NCBI RefSeq assembly: GCF_030160275.1
Contig: NZ_BSOA01000052.1
Location: 89,159 to 153,158 of the forward strand
Reading direction: 5' to 3'
DNA length: 64,000 bases
DNA from: Dyella flagellata
Lineage (GTDB): Bacteria > Pseudomonadota > Gammaproteobacteria > Xanthomonadales > Rhodanobacteraceae
The position numbers were made by a program, and so were the translations under genes. Below are positions 63,925 to 64,000 of the stretch, piece after piece (position 1 is the stretch's first letter; every line of letters starts with the position of its first letter). The notes under the pieces were generated by a model, which made no database searches, was not told where the DNA came from, and saw nothing but the letters and a program-made list of their open reading frames with translations.

Positions 63925-64000
63925 ATGACGTCCAGAAGGCCCGCAGGCCGTGCCGCGCGGCACAGGGCAGACTGGCCGTCTGTTCAAGCCGCGGGGCACG

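Overview
The window is high-GC, gene-dense chromosomal DNA of a gammaproteobacterium. A Xanthomonadales member, most likely Rhodanobacteraceae (Dyella, Rhodanobacter, Frateuria or Luteibacter type), fits best. The basis is gene content (dcw start, rsmI/lpoA/yraN, metK, ahcY with an SAH riboswitch, ppc, a lipoyl-bearing E3, duplicated-core ABC permeases) and a family of GTAGGCTGGGAT inverted repeats between genes. This placement is an inference; no rRNA gene is present to settle it. No CRISPR array, tRNA, transposase or prophage gene was seen.

Layout. 1-1.04 kb: start of the division/cell-wall cluster on the minus strand (rsmH partial, mraZ) with a clear sigma70 promoter and four tandem 10-bp MraZ-type operator repeats. 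1.3-1.6 kb: RNase P RNA. 1.7-6.8 kb: rsmI, divergent lpoA-yraN, an FAD-linked 2-hydroxyacid dehydrogenase and a UDG-fold protein. 6.9-13.3 kb: RhtC-type exporter, NupG-type nucleoside transporter, dusB, a lipoprotein esterase, a methyltransferase and metK. 13.6-18.2 kb: a Fic AMPylator-type gene with operator-like palindromes, a D,D-carboxypeptidase and the ABC-F ATPase uup. 18.3-30.6 kb: a seven-gene minus-strand unit encoding a MacAB-like efflux system (adaptor, ATPase, three paralogous permeases) followed by its NtrC-type regulator and histidine kinase. A near-perfect sigma54 promoter lies so close to the adaptor ATG that the mRNA should be leaderless. 30.8-35.3 kb: ppc and the SAH-riboswitch-controlled ahcY. 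35.4-44.6 kb: amino-acid permease, dinB, GH67 alpha-glucuronidase, patatin, and two paralogous membrane-anchored proteins flanking an AraC regulator, an AhpD-like protein and a DUF302 protein.

44.9-50.6 kb is the most unusual part. It is a minus-strand cassette of a HlyD-type adaptor, a C39-peptidase ABC exporter, a protein with a textbook double-glycine leader on an unusually large (about 194 aa) glycine-rich cargo, and a secreted protein with two DTG motifs of the retropepsin type. A 52-aa possible membrane peptide precedes it. It looks like a dedicated secretion system for a large double-glycine protein with a co-encoded protease-like partner. 51.1-55.3 kb: pyruvate dehydrogenase E3 and E2 (no E1 nearby) and an MscS-type channel. 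55.5-63.9 kb: GH18 chitinase-like protein, two DUF2884 paralogues, an FAD oxidoreductase translationally coupled to a ketopantoate-reductase-like gene, small conserved hypotheticals and a secreted Bcp-type peroxiredoxin.

How the parts relate: metK and ahcY bracket the activated-methyl cycle that feeds the several methyltransferases in the window. The 18-30 kb unit appears to be an envelope-stress efflux system carrying its own regulators. The 45-50 kb cassette is a separate export system. Repeats of the GTAGGCTGGGAT family sit at gene 3' ends and twice supply the stop codon of the adjacent gene.
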